From Sarcodiotheca gaudichaudii (lineage: Eukaryota > Rhodophyta > Florideophyceae > Gigartinales > Solieriaceae), in assembly GCA_032355985.1 (NCBI GenBank), contig JAUKVZ010000010.1, forward strand, positions 19,134 to 83,133: a stretch of DNA of 64,000 bases, given 5' to 3'. Below the pieces are notes generated by a model, which did no database searches, had not been told where the DNA came from, and saw only the letters and a program-made list of their open reading frames with translations. The position numbers and the translations under genes were made by a program. The stretch's first letter is position 1, and every line of letters starts with the position of its first letter. Positions 51,937 to 62,041 of this stretch are shown piece after piece.

Positions 51937-52755
51937 TTATATATTTACCGTTTTATTGAAAATCTCAAAACTTTCAAGAGATAAACAAGAATGATTCACA
52001 GTATATTTATTATTACATGAAACAGAATTAACTATTTCATTTATGTAACTAGCCATTTCACCAATAGTAGAAAAAGTATTCAAAGCTGATCCAATACCTA
52101 CACCTGATGCTCCATAAGAGATAGCTATAGGAGCTGATATTGCATTAATACCTGATGATGCAATAATATTAATATCAACTGAATTTGCTATTGCATAAGA
52201 AGATGAAATGGCAGAAGAAGCCTTGTTAGTAAAATCACTAACAAAATTATAACTATTAGCAGTAGAGTAATTTTTTGTGCTTAAGCCTTCTGTTTGAATA
52301 AGATTTATTCCAAGGTTTTTTAAACTATTTGCAAGCTTAATTTGTTGATTTAATAATAAGTGATGCGGAATGGTTACGCAAATTTTAACACTATTTGGTA
52401 AAAGTTCTTTTACTTCTTTAGTTAGACTAAGAATTTCATTGAAAGAAAAATAAATATTGTTTTTATAAAAGCAATCAAAATTACCTATTTCCACAGTATC
52501 AGCTCCTACTAATATACATTTGTATAGATGAGCTGGATCAATAGAGGACACGCAAATAGGTAAACTTGTAACTGATTTAATAATCTTTACCGCCTCTGGA
52601 TTAGCTGAAATATCTAGATAGGTGGCTCCTCCTAGTTCTGCAGCTTTTGCTATTTGAATAATCTTTTTGATACTAAAGTTATCTAAACCAGCAATAATTT
52701 TAACTGCTTTCTTCTCATAGATCTTTTTCTTTAACTGCAAATCAAATAAATTCAT
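51937..52755 (-). CDS. ycf23: Ycf23, TIM-barrel-like protein of unknown function
   Basis: The product is 272 residues from the ATG at 52755 (MNLFDLQLKKKIYEKKAVKI). The start was chosen because homologues begin here and a longer frame would run into psaC. The pattern KIIAGLDNF, AAELGGATYLDISANPEAV, LPICVSSIDPAHL and the glycine-rich ISYGASGVGIGSALNT is that of a phosphate-binding TIM barrel (DUF561). The reaction is unknown. It lies between psaC and ycf22 on the minus strand. Confidence 0.9.
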   Translation of the reverse strand: MNLFDLQLKKKIYEKKAVKIIAGLDNFSIKKIIQIAKAAELGGATYLDISANPEAVKIIKSVTSLPICVSSIDPAHLYKCILVGADTVEIGNFDCFYKNNIYFSFNEILSLTKEVKELLPNSVKICVTIPHHLLLNQQIKLANSLKNLGINLIQTEGLSTKNYSTANSYNFVSDFTNKASSAISSSYAIANSVDINIIASSGINAISAPIAISYGASGVGIGSALNTFSTIGEMASYINEIVNSVSCNNKYTVNHSCLSLESFEIFNKTVNI

Positions 52756-52843
52756 TATAAAAAACTTCAAGTATATAAAGTAAGAGTTGGACCAATTAAA
52801 TAATCTAACATAGATATTATTTAATTGGAGTATAAAATTATTT

Positions 52844-53119
<276 letters not shown>

Positions 53120-53252
53120 CTAGTACTTTTATATTATTCTATTAAAAACATTGTAGAGATACATGAATCATATTCTAGTACATAGTAAAAAATAAATATA
53201 TTAAAAATTTTAAAACTTCACAAATAGCTAAAAATATATATTTAATATTATA

Positions 53253-56200
53253 TCAATTTGAAACAGGTGAAAAAGAAGAGAATTCCGTATTAGTGAAGGC
53301 GGTATTACTTTCCGAAGGTGGAACTATTTGCCAAAACATTGGTAAATATAACTTCCAATTATTTAAAAGATGTTTTGCTTTTGGACTTTTTGTTTTGATC
53401 TCATAAAGCTCGATAATATTTTTCAATTGATCTTCTCCTTCTTTAGTAATAACTCTTTGAGCAACTACAATGGTGGAATTAATCTTAGAAACCAAATCAT
53501 GTTCTTCATCTAAGAAATAAGATAGACCTCCTGTCATGCCTGCGCCAATATTACGACCTGATGGACCTATTACGACAATTAATCCACCCGTCATATACTC
53601 ACAAGCATGATCACCAACTCCTTCTACAACAGACTGAGCTAAAGAATTTCTAACACCAAACCTTTCTCCAGCTTGTCCATAGACGAAAAGATAGCCTCCT
53701 GTAGCACCATATAAGCATGTGTTACCAATAATTACTTGTTTAGAAGGGTTATTTATTCCAGACAGAGGAGGACAAATTACAATTTCTCCACCATTCATTC
53801 CTTTACCAACATAATCATTAGCTTCTCCAATTAAATTTAAGTACATACCTTTTAAGATAAAAGCACCAAAGCTTTGTCCAGCAGATCCTTGAAAATTTAT
53901 TTGTAAGTTCCCTTGAAAATTTTGATTACCATACTGTTTCGCAATAATACCAGATATTCTAGCACCTACAGACCTATCACAATTTGTAATAGGAAAATCC
54001 TTTTGGATATCCAACTGCAAATTAATTGCATCTAAAATTTGAGGATCACTTAGTATAGTGTCTTCCAAGACTAATCCATTATCATGTACAGAACTATGGA
54101 ATTCTGTAATAGGCATTATCTTTGGGTGTGATATTAAATTATCTAGACTTAAATTTTTTGTCTTAGCAAGATTACTACTTTTACATTTTAATAAATTATA
54201 TAGGCCAGTTATTTCTCTTAGACTTTTATAACCCATTTGAGAGAGTAGCTGCCTAACTTCTTCTGCAATAAATACAAAAAAATTGACCACATCAGCAGGG
54301 GCTCCTGGATAGCGATTTCTTAAGTCTTCACGCTGGGTAGCCACGCCAACAGGACAATTATTAGTATGACAAATTCTTGCCATCACACAACCAGTTGCAA
54401 TCATTGCAGATGTACCAAAACCAAATTCTTCTGCACCCATTAATGCAGCAAATATTATATCTAGACCGGTTTTTAAGCCACCATCTACACGTAATAGAAC
54501 CCTGCTTCTTAAATCGTTTTCAATCAAAGTTTTATGTACTTCTGTTAAACCTAATTCCCAAGGAACACCTGCATGTTTTATTGAGCTCAAGGGAGAAGCT
54601 CCTGTTCCACCATCATGTCCAGATACTTGAATAATGTCTGCATTTCCTTTGGCTACACCTGCAGCAACAGTACCTATACCTATTTCTGCTACCAATTTTA
54701 CAGAAACTTTTGCTTTTGGATTTATTTGATGTAAATCAAAAATCAATTGGGCTAAATCTTCTATAGAATAGATGTCATGATGAGGTGGAGGTGATATCAA
54801 TGTAACTCCTGGCTTACATTCTCTTAATCCTGCAATATATGCACTGACCTTTTTACCCGGTAGTTGGCCACCTTCACCTGGCTTAGCTCCCTGTGCAATT
54901 TTAATTTCTAACTGCTTAGCATTCATTAAGTATTCTGGAGTTACACCAAAACGACCAGACGCAATCTGCTTAATTGCTGAACTTGCAGTATCTTCCGAAG
55001 TAAGTCCTTTTAACAAAGGAAAACTAGCAGATCTACCTGTTTCAGTATCAATATCATTGACTGATGAGAAACGACTAGGATCTTCACCACCTTCTCCAGA
55101 ATTAGATTTACCACCAATTCTATTCATAGCAATAGCTAACGTTTCATGTGCTTCTCTCGATAAAGCACCTAGAGACATTCCACCTGTACAAAAGCGTAAC
55201 AAAATCGACTCTACTGATTCTACTGTATCTAAAGGTATAGGAGTTCTATCTGTAGAAATTTCAATGATATCTCGGAGGTTAGTTGGGGGACGATTGTCTA
55301 GTAGGTTTTTGTATTTAGTAAATAATAAATTATCTTTAGAGCGAACGGCTTTATGAAATACCTTAGACATTTCTGGGTTATTTACATGAAATTCTGCACT
55401 TGCTCTATATTGTACATATCCAAAATTAGACAACTTCTTGGGAAGAGATGGAATAAAAGCCGAATTATAAGTATTAGTGACTTGTTGCACTAACTCACTA
55501 AAGCTCATACCATTGATGCGAGATGCTGTACCAGAAAAAGCCATATTCACTATATCTTGACCTAAACCTAATATTTCAAAGATTTGGGCTCCATGATAAC
55601 TTGTTAACATAGAAATTCCCATTTTTGAAAGAATTTTTAATAATCCTTGCTCTATTGCATAACAATAATTTTTCTGGGCTTGATGAAGAGTAATTTTCTG
55701 CACTTTTCCATTTAGCATAAATTTTTGTATTTTTGAACTATTCCACCACTGTCTAACAGTTAAAAGTGCTCCATAAGGACATACTGCACTAGCACCATAA
55801 CCTATTAAGCAAGCAAAATGATGGGTACTCCAGCATTGAGCTGTTTCAACAACAATAGAGACTTTGTGTCTAAGCTGTTTTTTTATCAAATAGTGGTGAA
55901 CAGCACCTGTAATCAGTAAAGGAGGTATGAAAACTTTATTATCTGCAAGATGATTTACTCGATCAGTTAGTATAATAATAGAAGAACCATCAGTAATACT
56001 ATCAGCACATTGTATACAAATATTATTAACTTGCTGATGGAAATTTTGATAATCGATATTTTGGTCAAAAAAAGTACTTATAGTAAAAACAGATAAGCCA
56101 TAATTTCCTAGTGCTATTAAATCTTTCTCATTTAATATTGGAGAATTTAATTTAATTACTGGCGACATACTGTCTTTTTGTTCCAGTATATTATCTTTTT

Positions 56201-57854
56201 GACCCAAATACATAGTAAGTGACATTACCAAACTTTCTCTTAAAGGATCAATAGCTGGATTTGTTACTTGAGCAAAACGCTGCTTAAAGTAGTCATATAA
56301 TAAATGGGGCTTATCTGATAAAATTGCTAAAGGAATATCATCTCCCATACAAAAAGTAGGCTCCTTTGCTGCTGCTGCCATATGCTCAATAACTAGCTCA
56401 ACATCTTCATTACTATAACCAAAAGCTGTATGTAAACGATTCATAGTTAATGTATCAATACCAGGAATATCTAGGTACTCTTGTGATTTTAAAGTATACC
56501 TATGATTTTTTATCCAAGTTTTATATGGAAACTTAATAGCTATCGATTTCTTAATTTCATTGTTCTTTAATATTAAATTATCAACTAAGTCAACACAAAG
56601 CATTTGACCTGGTCCTAATCTACCTTTTTCTACAATTTCCTCGCAATCCAATTCTATAACACCAACTTCTGATGATAAACTAACAAATCCACTAGATGTA
56701 ACTAGATATCTTGCAGGCCTTAGACCATTTCTATCTAGGGTAGCCCCTACTATTTTGCCATCACTAAAAACAACAAGGGCTGGTCCATCCCAAGCTTCTT
56801 GTAAATTACTGTAATATTCGTAGAAATCAATAATCTCAGGAAATTTTTCCAATGCTGGCTGGTCTTTATATGCTTCTGGAATTAAAATCATTAAAGCTTC
56901 TTGTGGACTTTTACCTGATTGAATAAATAATTCTAGTACAGCATCCAAGTTAGACGAATCACTATGTTCAAGATTAGTTATCGGTAACAATATTTTCTTA
57001 AACTTAGACCAATAGGGGTGCGATAAAAGTGACTCTTTGGACTTCATCCAGTTTAAATTGCCTAACAAAGTATTAATTTCTCCGTTATGAGCTATAAAAC
57101 GCATAGGTTGTGCCAAAGGCCATTTAGGCATAGTATTTGTACTAAATCTTCGATGATATATAGCAAAACTACTAAGGTAATTAGAATTACACAAATCTGG
57201 ATAATATTTTCCTAAGACTGCAGAGCGTACCATCCCTTTATAAACAATCATTCTAGAAGAGAAAGAACAAAAATAAAAGTTTTTATTAATAGTCAAATTT
57301 GTTTGTGCTATCAGCTTTTCAATCTTTTTTCGAACAAGATATAATGCCCTTTCTAAAGAATCATTAGTTAAGTTTAAGTGCTTGGACTCAACAAAACATT
57401 GCTTAATGATAGGTTGATTTAATTTGGCCTGTCTACCTAATACAGACTCATTTACAGGAACATCTCGCCAAATAAGTATATTAAAGCCATCTTCTTCTAA
57501 TGTCCACTGAAAGATTTTTTTTATAGCTTCAAGATCATCTAATGGTAAAAATATCATAGCAACACCCAAATGCTCACAAGCTACAGGAAATTTATTTTGA
57601 GACTCTTTTCTAAACAAATTCCATGGAATTTGAGTCGTTAGGCCGGCACCGTCCCCAGAAGTGTTATCTGCGCTACAACCTCCTCGATGTTCAACACAAC
57701 TTAAAGCATTTATAGCTTTAGAAATAATTGCATGTGAAGAAGATTGATTTATTTGAGTCATAAAGCCCACTCCACAAGCGTCTCTTTCAATAACAAGTGA
57801 AGGAAGACCAGAATACTGATAAAGTTTTTGGGTAAAATATTTTGAAGCTTGCAT
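53253..57854 (-). CDS. gltB: Ferredoxin-dependent glutamate synthase
   Basis: A 1533-residue Fd-GOGAT. The class II glutaminase nucleophile is Cys27 in RDACGVGFM, exposed after a short propeptide is removed. The FMN-binding synthase domain includes [16 protein letters not shown] and [21 protein letters not shown], and the [3Fe-4S] cysteines are in [19 protein letters not shown] (all positions about 890-1180). The C-terminal beta-helix ([21 protein letters not shown]) is complete. It transfers the glutamine amide to 2-oxoglutarate using reduced ferredoxin: primary nitrogen assimilation in the stroma. gltB is found in many red algal plastids. Confidence 0.98.
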   Translation of the reverse strand: MQASKYFTQKLYQYSGLPSLVIERDACGVGFMTQINQSSSHAIISKAINALSCVEHRGGCSADNTSGDGAGLTTQIPWNLFRKESQNKFPVACEHLGVAMIFLPLDDLEAIKKIFQWTLEEDGFNILIWRDVPVNESVLGRQAKLNQPIIKQCFVESKHLNLTNDSLERALYLVRKKIEKLIAQTNLTINKNFYFCSFSSRMIVYKGMVRSAVLGKYYPDLCNSNYLSSFAIYHRRFSTNTMPKWPLAQPMRFIAHNGEINTLLGNLNWMKSKESLLSHPYWSKFKKILLPITNLEHSDSSNLDAVLELFIQSGKSPQEALMILIPEAYKDQPALEKFPEIIDFYEYYSNLQEAWDGPALVVFSDGKIVGATLDRNGLRPARYLVTSSGFVSLSSEVGVIELDCEEIVEKGRLGPGQMLCVDLVDNLILKNNEIKKSIAIKFPYKTWIKNHRYTLKSQEYLDIPGIDTLTMNRLHTAFGYSNEDVELVIEHMAAAAKEPTFCMGDDIPLAILSDKPHLLYDYFKQRFAQVTNPAIDPLRESLVMSLTMYLGQKDNILEQKDSMSPVIKLNSPILNEKDLIALGNYGLSVFTISTFFDQNIDYQNFHQQVNNICIQCADSITDGSSIIILTDRVNHLADNKVFIPPLLITGAVHHYLIKKQLRHKVSIVVETAQCWSTHHFACLIGYGASAVCPYGALLTVRQWWNSSKIQKFMLNGKVQKITLHQAQKNYCYAIEQGLLKILSKMGISMLTSYHGAQIFEILGLGQDIVNMAFSGTASRINGMSFSELVQQVTNTYNSAFIPSLPKKLSNFGYVQYRASAEFHVNNPEMSKVFHKAVRSKDNLLFTKYKNLLDNRPPTNLRDIIEISTDRTPIPLDTVESVESILLRFCTGGMSLGALSREAHETLAIAMNRIGGKSNSGEGGEDPSRFSSVNDIDTETGRSASFPLLKGLTSEDTASSAIKQIASGRFGVTPEYLMNAKQLEIKIAQGAKPGEGGQLPGKKVSAYIAGLRECKPGVTLISPPPHHDIYSIEDLAQLIFDLHQINPKAKVSVKLVAEIGIGTVAAGVAKGNADIIQVSGHDGGTGASPLSSIKHAGVPWELGLTEVHKTLIENDLRSRVLLRVDGGLKTGLDIIFAALMGAEEFGFGTSAMIATGCVMARICHTNNCPVGVATQREDLRNRYPGAPADVVNFFVFIAEEVRQLLSQMGYKSLREITGLYNLLKCKSSNLAKTKNLSLDNLISHPKIMPITEFHSSVHDNGLVLEDTILSDPQILDAINLQLDIQKDFPITNCDRSVGARISGIIAKQYGNQNFQGNLQINFQGSAGQSFGAFILKGMYLNLIGEANDYVGKGMNGGEIVICPPLSGINNPSKQVIIGNTCLYGATGGYLFVYGQAGERFGVRNSLAQSVVEGVGDHACEYMTGGLIVVIGPSGRNIGAGMTGGLSYFLDEEHDLVSKINSTIVVAQRVITKEGEDQLKNIIELYEIKTKSPKAKHLLNNWKLYLPMFWQIVPPSESNTAFTNTEFSSFSPVSN

Positions 57855-58148
57855 GTTATTTGATATGGTTAGGTGAGTTTGTACAAGTAACTTTTCGTAT
57901 TTTTTAGAAAATTTATAGTAAATAAACTTATAACAAACATTTACAACATTTTTTTCTGTTAGTATTAATAACTATATTTACTTAAAAAATAACGAAATAA
58001 ACAAACACATTATTATTGTTGACTTAATTATACATTCAACAAATTTAAATAAGAGAGATACTGTATATAATATCACATAAATAAAATGAAAGTGTGCAAT
58101 ATTTATTAAATAAAGAAAGTATTAATATTCTAAAGTATATAAAAATCT

Positions 58149-58379
58149 ATGAGCGAATACAATAAAGTTGATTCAAATCAAGTAACATATAAGACAGAAG
58201 ATTTACTAAACTTATCTAGTAATAGATATAAAATTACAATAGAAGTTGCAGACAGAGCTAAAAGAAGAAAGTATGAAGATCTTGATATTATCGATGATCC
58301 TTTAGTTAAACCTGTGATAAGAGCCATTTTAGAAATGGTTGAGGAAATCACTCAACCTGAGATACTTAGAGATCAATAA
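58149..58379 (+). CDS. rpoZ: RNA polymerase omega subunit-like (Ycf61)
   Basis: A 76-residue protein with the cyanobacterial-type omega pattern: LLNLSSNRYKITIEVADRAKRRKYED, then PLVKPVIRAILEMVEEITQPEILRD (read in pieces). Omega helps fold beta' and assemble the polymerase whose other subunits are at 7.9-17 kb. The gene stands alone, upstream of cpcB. A palindrome AAGAGTATACTCTT at 58389-58402 follows the stop and may act as its 3' end. Short length makes the assignment slightly weaker than for the large subunits. Confidence 0.82.
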   Translation: MSEYNKVDSNQVTYKTEDLLNLSSNRYKITIEVADRAKRRKYEDLDIIDDPLVKPVIRAILEMVEEITQPEILRDQ

Positions 58380-58455
58380 GTATTACAGAAGAGTATACTC
58401 TTAACATTTTTTAAAAAAATAAAATTCTTAGATTAGTATAATAGATTTATAGGTC

Positions 58456-58477
58456 TTGATTAAAGAATTCTAATCAA
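58456..58477. promoter_or_regulatory. Dyad element upstream of cpcB
   Basis: TTGATTA (58456-58462), an 8-base centre AAGAATTC and TAATCAA (58471-58477) form a near-palindrome about 80 bases before the cpcB start, just after a TATAAT at 58437-58442. It could be an operator for a plastid response regulator or a leader hairpin; only the symmetry is seen. Confidence 0.35.
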
Positions 58478-58555
58478 ACTACAAAAACTAGAATGAAATA
58501 TTGATTTGACAGTAAATTACAATACTTCAACTTAAATTTTTTAAGGAGAAAAAAT

Positions 58556-59074
58556 ATGCTAGACGCATTTGCAAAAGTTGTAGCTCAAGCTGATGCTAGA
58601 GGTGAATTTTTAAGTAATACTCAGTTAGAAGCTTTAGAAAATATGGTCTCAGAAGGAAATAAAAGATTAGACGTTATAAACAAGATCAATTCCAATGCTT
58701 CAGCTATCGTGACTAATTCTGCACGAGCTTTGTTTGCTGAGCAACCCCAGTTAGTACAGCCTGGTGGCAACGCTTACACAAGTAGAAGAATGGCTGCTTG
58801 CTTAAGAGATATGGAAATTGTACTAAGATATGTTAGCTATGCAATGATAGCAGGTGATTCGAGTGTCTTAGATGACAGATGTTTAAACGGATTACGTGAA
58901 ACTTACCAAGCATTAGGTACACCTGGTACATCAGTTGCAGTTGCTATTCAAAAAATGAAAGAAGTATCTATTGCTTTATCAAATGATTTGAATGGAGTTC
59001 CTTTAGGAGATTGCAGTGCTCTAACATCAGAACTTAGTATGTATTTTGATCGTGCTGCAGTAGCAGTAGTATAA
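58556..59074 (+). CDS. cpcB: Phycocyanin beta subunit
   Basis: A 172-residue beta phycocyanin ([20 protein letters not shown]) with bilin cysteines Cys82 ([13 protein letters not shown]) and Cys153 (GDCSALTSE). Positions 50 and 61 are Ala and Ala rather than Cys, separating it from CpeB. It builds the inner rod discs of the phycobilisome. AAGGAGAAAAAAT precedes the ATG. cpcA follows after 59 bases in the same operon. Confidence 0.98.
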   Translation: MLDAFAKVVAQADARGEFLSNTQLEALENMVSEGNKRLDVINKINSNASAIVTNSARALFAEQPQLVQPGGNAYTSRRMAACLRDMEIVLRYVSYAMIAGDSSVLDDRCLNGLRETYQALGTPGTSVAVAIQKMKEVSIALSNDLNGVPLGDCSALTSELSMYFDRAAVAVV

Positions 59075-59133
59075 TATTAAGGCTTCACTAGGAATCAATA
59101 TATTCAAAGAAAAAAAAGAAAGGAAATTGTATT

Positions 59134-59622
59134 ATGAAAACACCCATAACAGAAGCCATTGCATCAGCAGATAGTCAAGGTCGATTTTTAAGTAATGGCG
59201 AACTGCAGTCAGTAAATGGACGGTACCAAAGAGCAACAGCAAGCTTAGAAGCTGCAAAATCACTAACGAGTAATGCACAAAGATTAATTACAGGAGCTGC
59301 GCAAGCAGTTTATACAAAATTTCCTTTTGTAACTCAGATGCCAGGTCCTGCATATGCATCTAGCGCAATTGGTAAAGCAAAATGTGCACGTGATATAGGT
59401 TACTACTTAAGGATGACAACTTACTGCTTGGTAGTAGGTGCAACAGGACCAATGGATGAATACTTAGTAGCTGGTTTAGAGGAAATTAACCGAAGTTTCG
59501 AATTATCACCAAGCTGGTATATAGAAGCACTACAGCACATAAAAGGTAGCCATGGATTATCTGGACAAGCTGCCAATGAAGCAAATGCATATTTTGATTA
59601 TGCAATAAATACGCTTAGCTAA
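59134..59622 (+). CDS. cpcA: Phycocyanin alpha subunit
   Basis: A 162-residue alpha phycocyanin ([20 protein letters not shown]) with the single bilin cysteine Cys84 in [15 protein letters not shown]. It pairs with CpcB. AAAGGAAAT precedes the ATG. The operon ends in a strong terminator-like structure at 59677-59727. Confidence 0.98.
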   Translation: MKTPITEAIASADSQGRFLSNGELQSVNGRYQRATASLEAAKSLTSNAQRLITGAAQAVYTKFPFVTQMPGPAYASSAIGKAKCARDIGYYLRMTTYCLVVGATGPMDEYLVAGLEEINRSFELSPSWYIEALQHIKGSHGLSGQAANEANAYFDYAINTLS

Positions 59623-59676
59623 AATTAATTATTATATGTAGCCGACTATAAATAACAATACTTACTATATAGAAAG

Positions 59677-59727
59677 ACTAGAAATACCTTATTGTTTTTT
59701 TAACAATTATTATTTCTAGTTTTTTTT
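59677..59727 (+). terminator. Terminator after cpcA
   Basis: A ten-base stem ACTAGAAATA (59677-59686)/TATTTCTAGT (59711-59720) encloses a second stem ATTGTT/AACAAT (59691-59696 and 59702-59707) and is followed by a run of T (59721-59727), a good intrinsic terminator. Confidence 0.75.
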
Positions 59728-59900
59728 ATATCTATTTCTAATTCTTTCTTTTTACGTGAGAAATATTGACCTTACAATAAAAACCTGCTATAGGTAATCT
59801 CATAAACTATAATTCATAAACATAAAAACAATATAGCAAGCATCAATTCACTTCTAATATATAAAAAATTGAGATTATATACATTTCTAAATTCATTTTT

Positions 59901-61421
59901 ATGCAAGAGGAAAATCTTAAACCTGTTGTTTTAGCAATACTTGATGGTTGGGGGTATAGTGAAAAAATTAAAGGTAATGCAATAAAATTAGCCTCAACAC
60001 CTATTATGGATAAACTATGGAATAATTACAATCATTCATTGTTAAGTGCATCTGGTATAGATGTAGGTTTACCTAAAAAACAAGTAGGAAATTCAGAAGT
60101 TGGTCATGCAACTATTGGCTCGGGTAGGATTATTAACCAAGATTTAGTGCGTATAGACAGATCTATTAATGATGAAATTTTTTTTAAAAGCCCAAATATT
60201 CATAATATATGTAAAGTGACACAGATCAGTAAAGGTCAATTACATCTGATTGGCTTATGTTCAGACGGTGGCGTACATTCTCATATAAAACACTTATTAG
60301 CTTTAATAGATACTGTTAAGAGATATGATATAAAAACTTGCATCCACATAATTACCGATGGTCGAGATACACAACCAAAAGCAGCTAAGAAATTTATTCA
60401 GATAATAGTTAACAAAATTCATGACTACAGCAATATAGATATTTGCACTGTTAGTGGAAGATATTATAGTATGGACAGAGATTGCAGATGGCAAAGGACA
60501 GAGAAGTACTATAATATACTTATTAATAACCAGAGACATAGTCTTTGTGATCCCATCGCTTTAATCGATCATTACTATGAGCAAGGTATTTCAGATGAAT
60601 TTATAACACCAACAAGAATAAATAAAGGGGAGATATTAAATAATGATGGCATTATTTTTTTTAATTTTAGGCCAGACAGAATTAGGCAACTAGTGTATGC
60701 TTTTAAAAAACCAGACTTTAAAGGATTTAATACAAAAATAATAAGTAAATTGAATATCCTAACATTTACTAGATATGATGAAAGCTTAAGTTTACCGGTT
60801 ATTTTTCCTCCACAAAAACACAAAAACTTTCTTGGAGAAGTTCTCTCAGATAAAGGATTAAAACAGTTTCGATTAGCCGAAACAGAAAAATATGCGCATG
60901 TAACTTATTTTTTTAACGGAGGAGTTGAAGAACCATTTCCAGGAGAAGATAGAGAATTAATTTCGAGTCCACGTGTAGATACATATGACTTGACACCAAA
61001 AATGTCTGCAGACAAAATAACTAAAAGTGCGATAAAAGTTATTGAAAATAATAAATATAAATTTATTGTCATTAATTATGCTAATCCAGATATGGTAGGT
61101 CATACAGGTAATTTAGAGGCCACGATAGAAGCTATTACAATGGTAGACGGGTGTATTGGAAAGTTATATCAAAAAATTAATGAAGTTAAAGGTACACTTT
61201 TAATTACAGCAGATCATGGTAATGCAGATTACATGTTAGATCAAGAAGATAAACCCTGTAAATCGCATAGTACGAATTTAGTTCCGTTTATTTTAGTACA
61301 AGCTGATAGACCGAAGCTACGTGAAAAAGGATCTTTAGCAGATATAGCCCCTACTATTCTTGACTTACTTCATTTCCCAATTCCTGATGATATGAGTGGT
61401 ATTTCACTAAAACAAATATAA
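59901..61421 (+). CDS. pgmA: 2,3-bisphosphoglycerate-independent phosphoglycerate mutase
   Basis: A 506-residue iPGM interconverting 3- and 2-phosphoglycerate with two metal ions. AILDGWGYSE (metal ligand Asp), the phosphoserine Ser65 in GNSEVGHATIGSGR, ITDGRDTQPKAA, FFNFRPDRIRQL, NYANPDMVGHTG and LITADHGNADYM are all present. In the stroma it links fixed carbon to PEP/pyruvate supply for fatty and amino acid synthesis (accA and ilvH are in this window). pgmA is plastid-encoded only in red algae. Confidence 0.97.
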   Translation: MQEENLKPVVLAILDGWGYSEKIKGNAIKLASTPIMDKLWNNYNHSLLSASGIDVGLPKKQVGNSEVGHATIGSGRIINQDLVRIDRSINDEIFFKSPNIHNICKVTQISKGQLHLIGLCSDGGVHSHIKHLLALIDTVKRYDIKTCIHIITDGRDTQPKAAKKFIQIIVNKIHDYSNIDICTVSGRYYSMDRDCRWQRTEKYYNILINNQRHSLCDPIALIDHYYEQGISDEFITPTRINKGEILNNDGIIFFNFRPDRIRQLVYAFKKPDFKGFNTKIISKLNILTFTRYDESLSLPVIFPPQKHKNFLGEVLSDKGLKQFRLAETEKYAHVTYFFNGGVEEPFPGEDRELISSPRVDTYDLTPKMSADKITKSAIKVIENNKYKFIVINYANPDMVGHTGNLEATIEAITMVDGCIGKLYQKINEVKGTLLITADHGNADYMLDQEDKPCKSHSTNLVPFILVQADRPKLREKGSLADIAPTILDLLHFPIPDDMSGISLKQI

Positions 61422-61458
61422 TAACTATTTAAAATTTTGCCATGCATTTTTTCAATAC

Positions 61459-62010
61459 ATGAATATAGATAGTAAATATAAATTCACTAAAACTATTATT
61501 TTCCCCTTTACAAAAGTACGTTACGACCAAACTAGCTATTTATTAAAATCTTTAATACCTCTACAATGGCGATTACTACTAATAAACGATGGGTCATTTA
61601 CTCAAGATTTAAATTCTCTAACGGGCAGAAAAATTATAGTTAAAATCATATCTAGCTCAAATTATAAATCACTAAACATCGATTGCTCTGTAAGAGAAAT
61701 TTGGCTTATAGATTTTAATTATAATAAATTAGCATTTGCTCAATCTATATGGACGAATATTGATAACAATACAGACTATATCAAGCTATCTGATAACACA
61801 CCAATGGGTCAATCACTTATTAGTCTTAAAATTGATATACGTAAAGAGCTACATGAGATATATTATGGTTATTCTCAATATTTAGAAGAAAAGTTTAACT
61901 GTAATGGACCTACGTGGGGTAGAAAGTATACAATTTATCATAAGGAAAAGCCTCTAACGACAATACAGGAAATATTTTCGCCAAAAGTCATCAATTTTTT
62001 AAAAAAATAA
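61459..62010 (+). CDS. ycf21: Ycf21, chorismate-lyase-like protein
   Basis: A 183-residue protein of the DUF98/UbiC-like family. REIWLIDFNYNKLAFAQSIW and DNTPMGQSLI in the middle, and GPTWGRKYTIYHKEKPLTTI with QEIFSP near the end, match the conserved residues of the chorismate lyase fold (the GR and E-F ending). A chorismate pyruvate-lyase giving 4-hydroxybenzoate is possible but unproven in plastids. It lies between pgmA and secA with short gaps, suggesting one transcript. Confidence 0.88.
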   Translation: MNIDSKYKFTKTIIFPFTKVRYDQTSYLLKSLIPLQWRLLLINDGSFTQDLNSLTGRKIIVKIISSSNYKSLNIDCSVREIWLIDFNYNKLAFAQSIWTNIDNNTDYIKLSDNTPMGQSLISLKIDIRKELHEIYYGYSQYLEEKFNCNGPTWGRKYTIYHKEKPLTTIQEIFSPKVINFLKK

Positions 62011-62041
62011 ATTACCTAAATTGTATTTCAAAATATTAAGT

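Noticed and set aside
54377-55356. Two plus-strand frames (54377-54634 and 55057-55356) inside gltB
   Set aside because: Antisense to the conserved FMN and Fe-S regions of gltB; composition is what the reverse of a coding frame gives.
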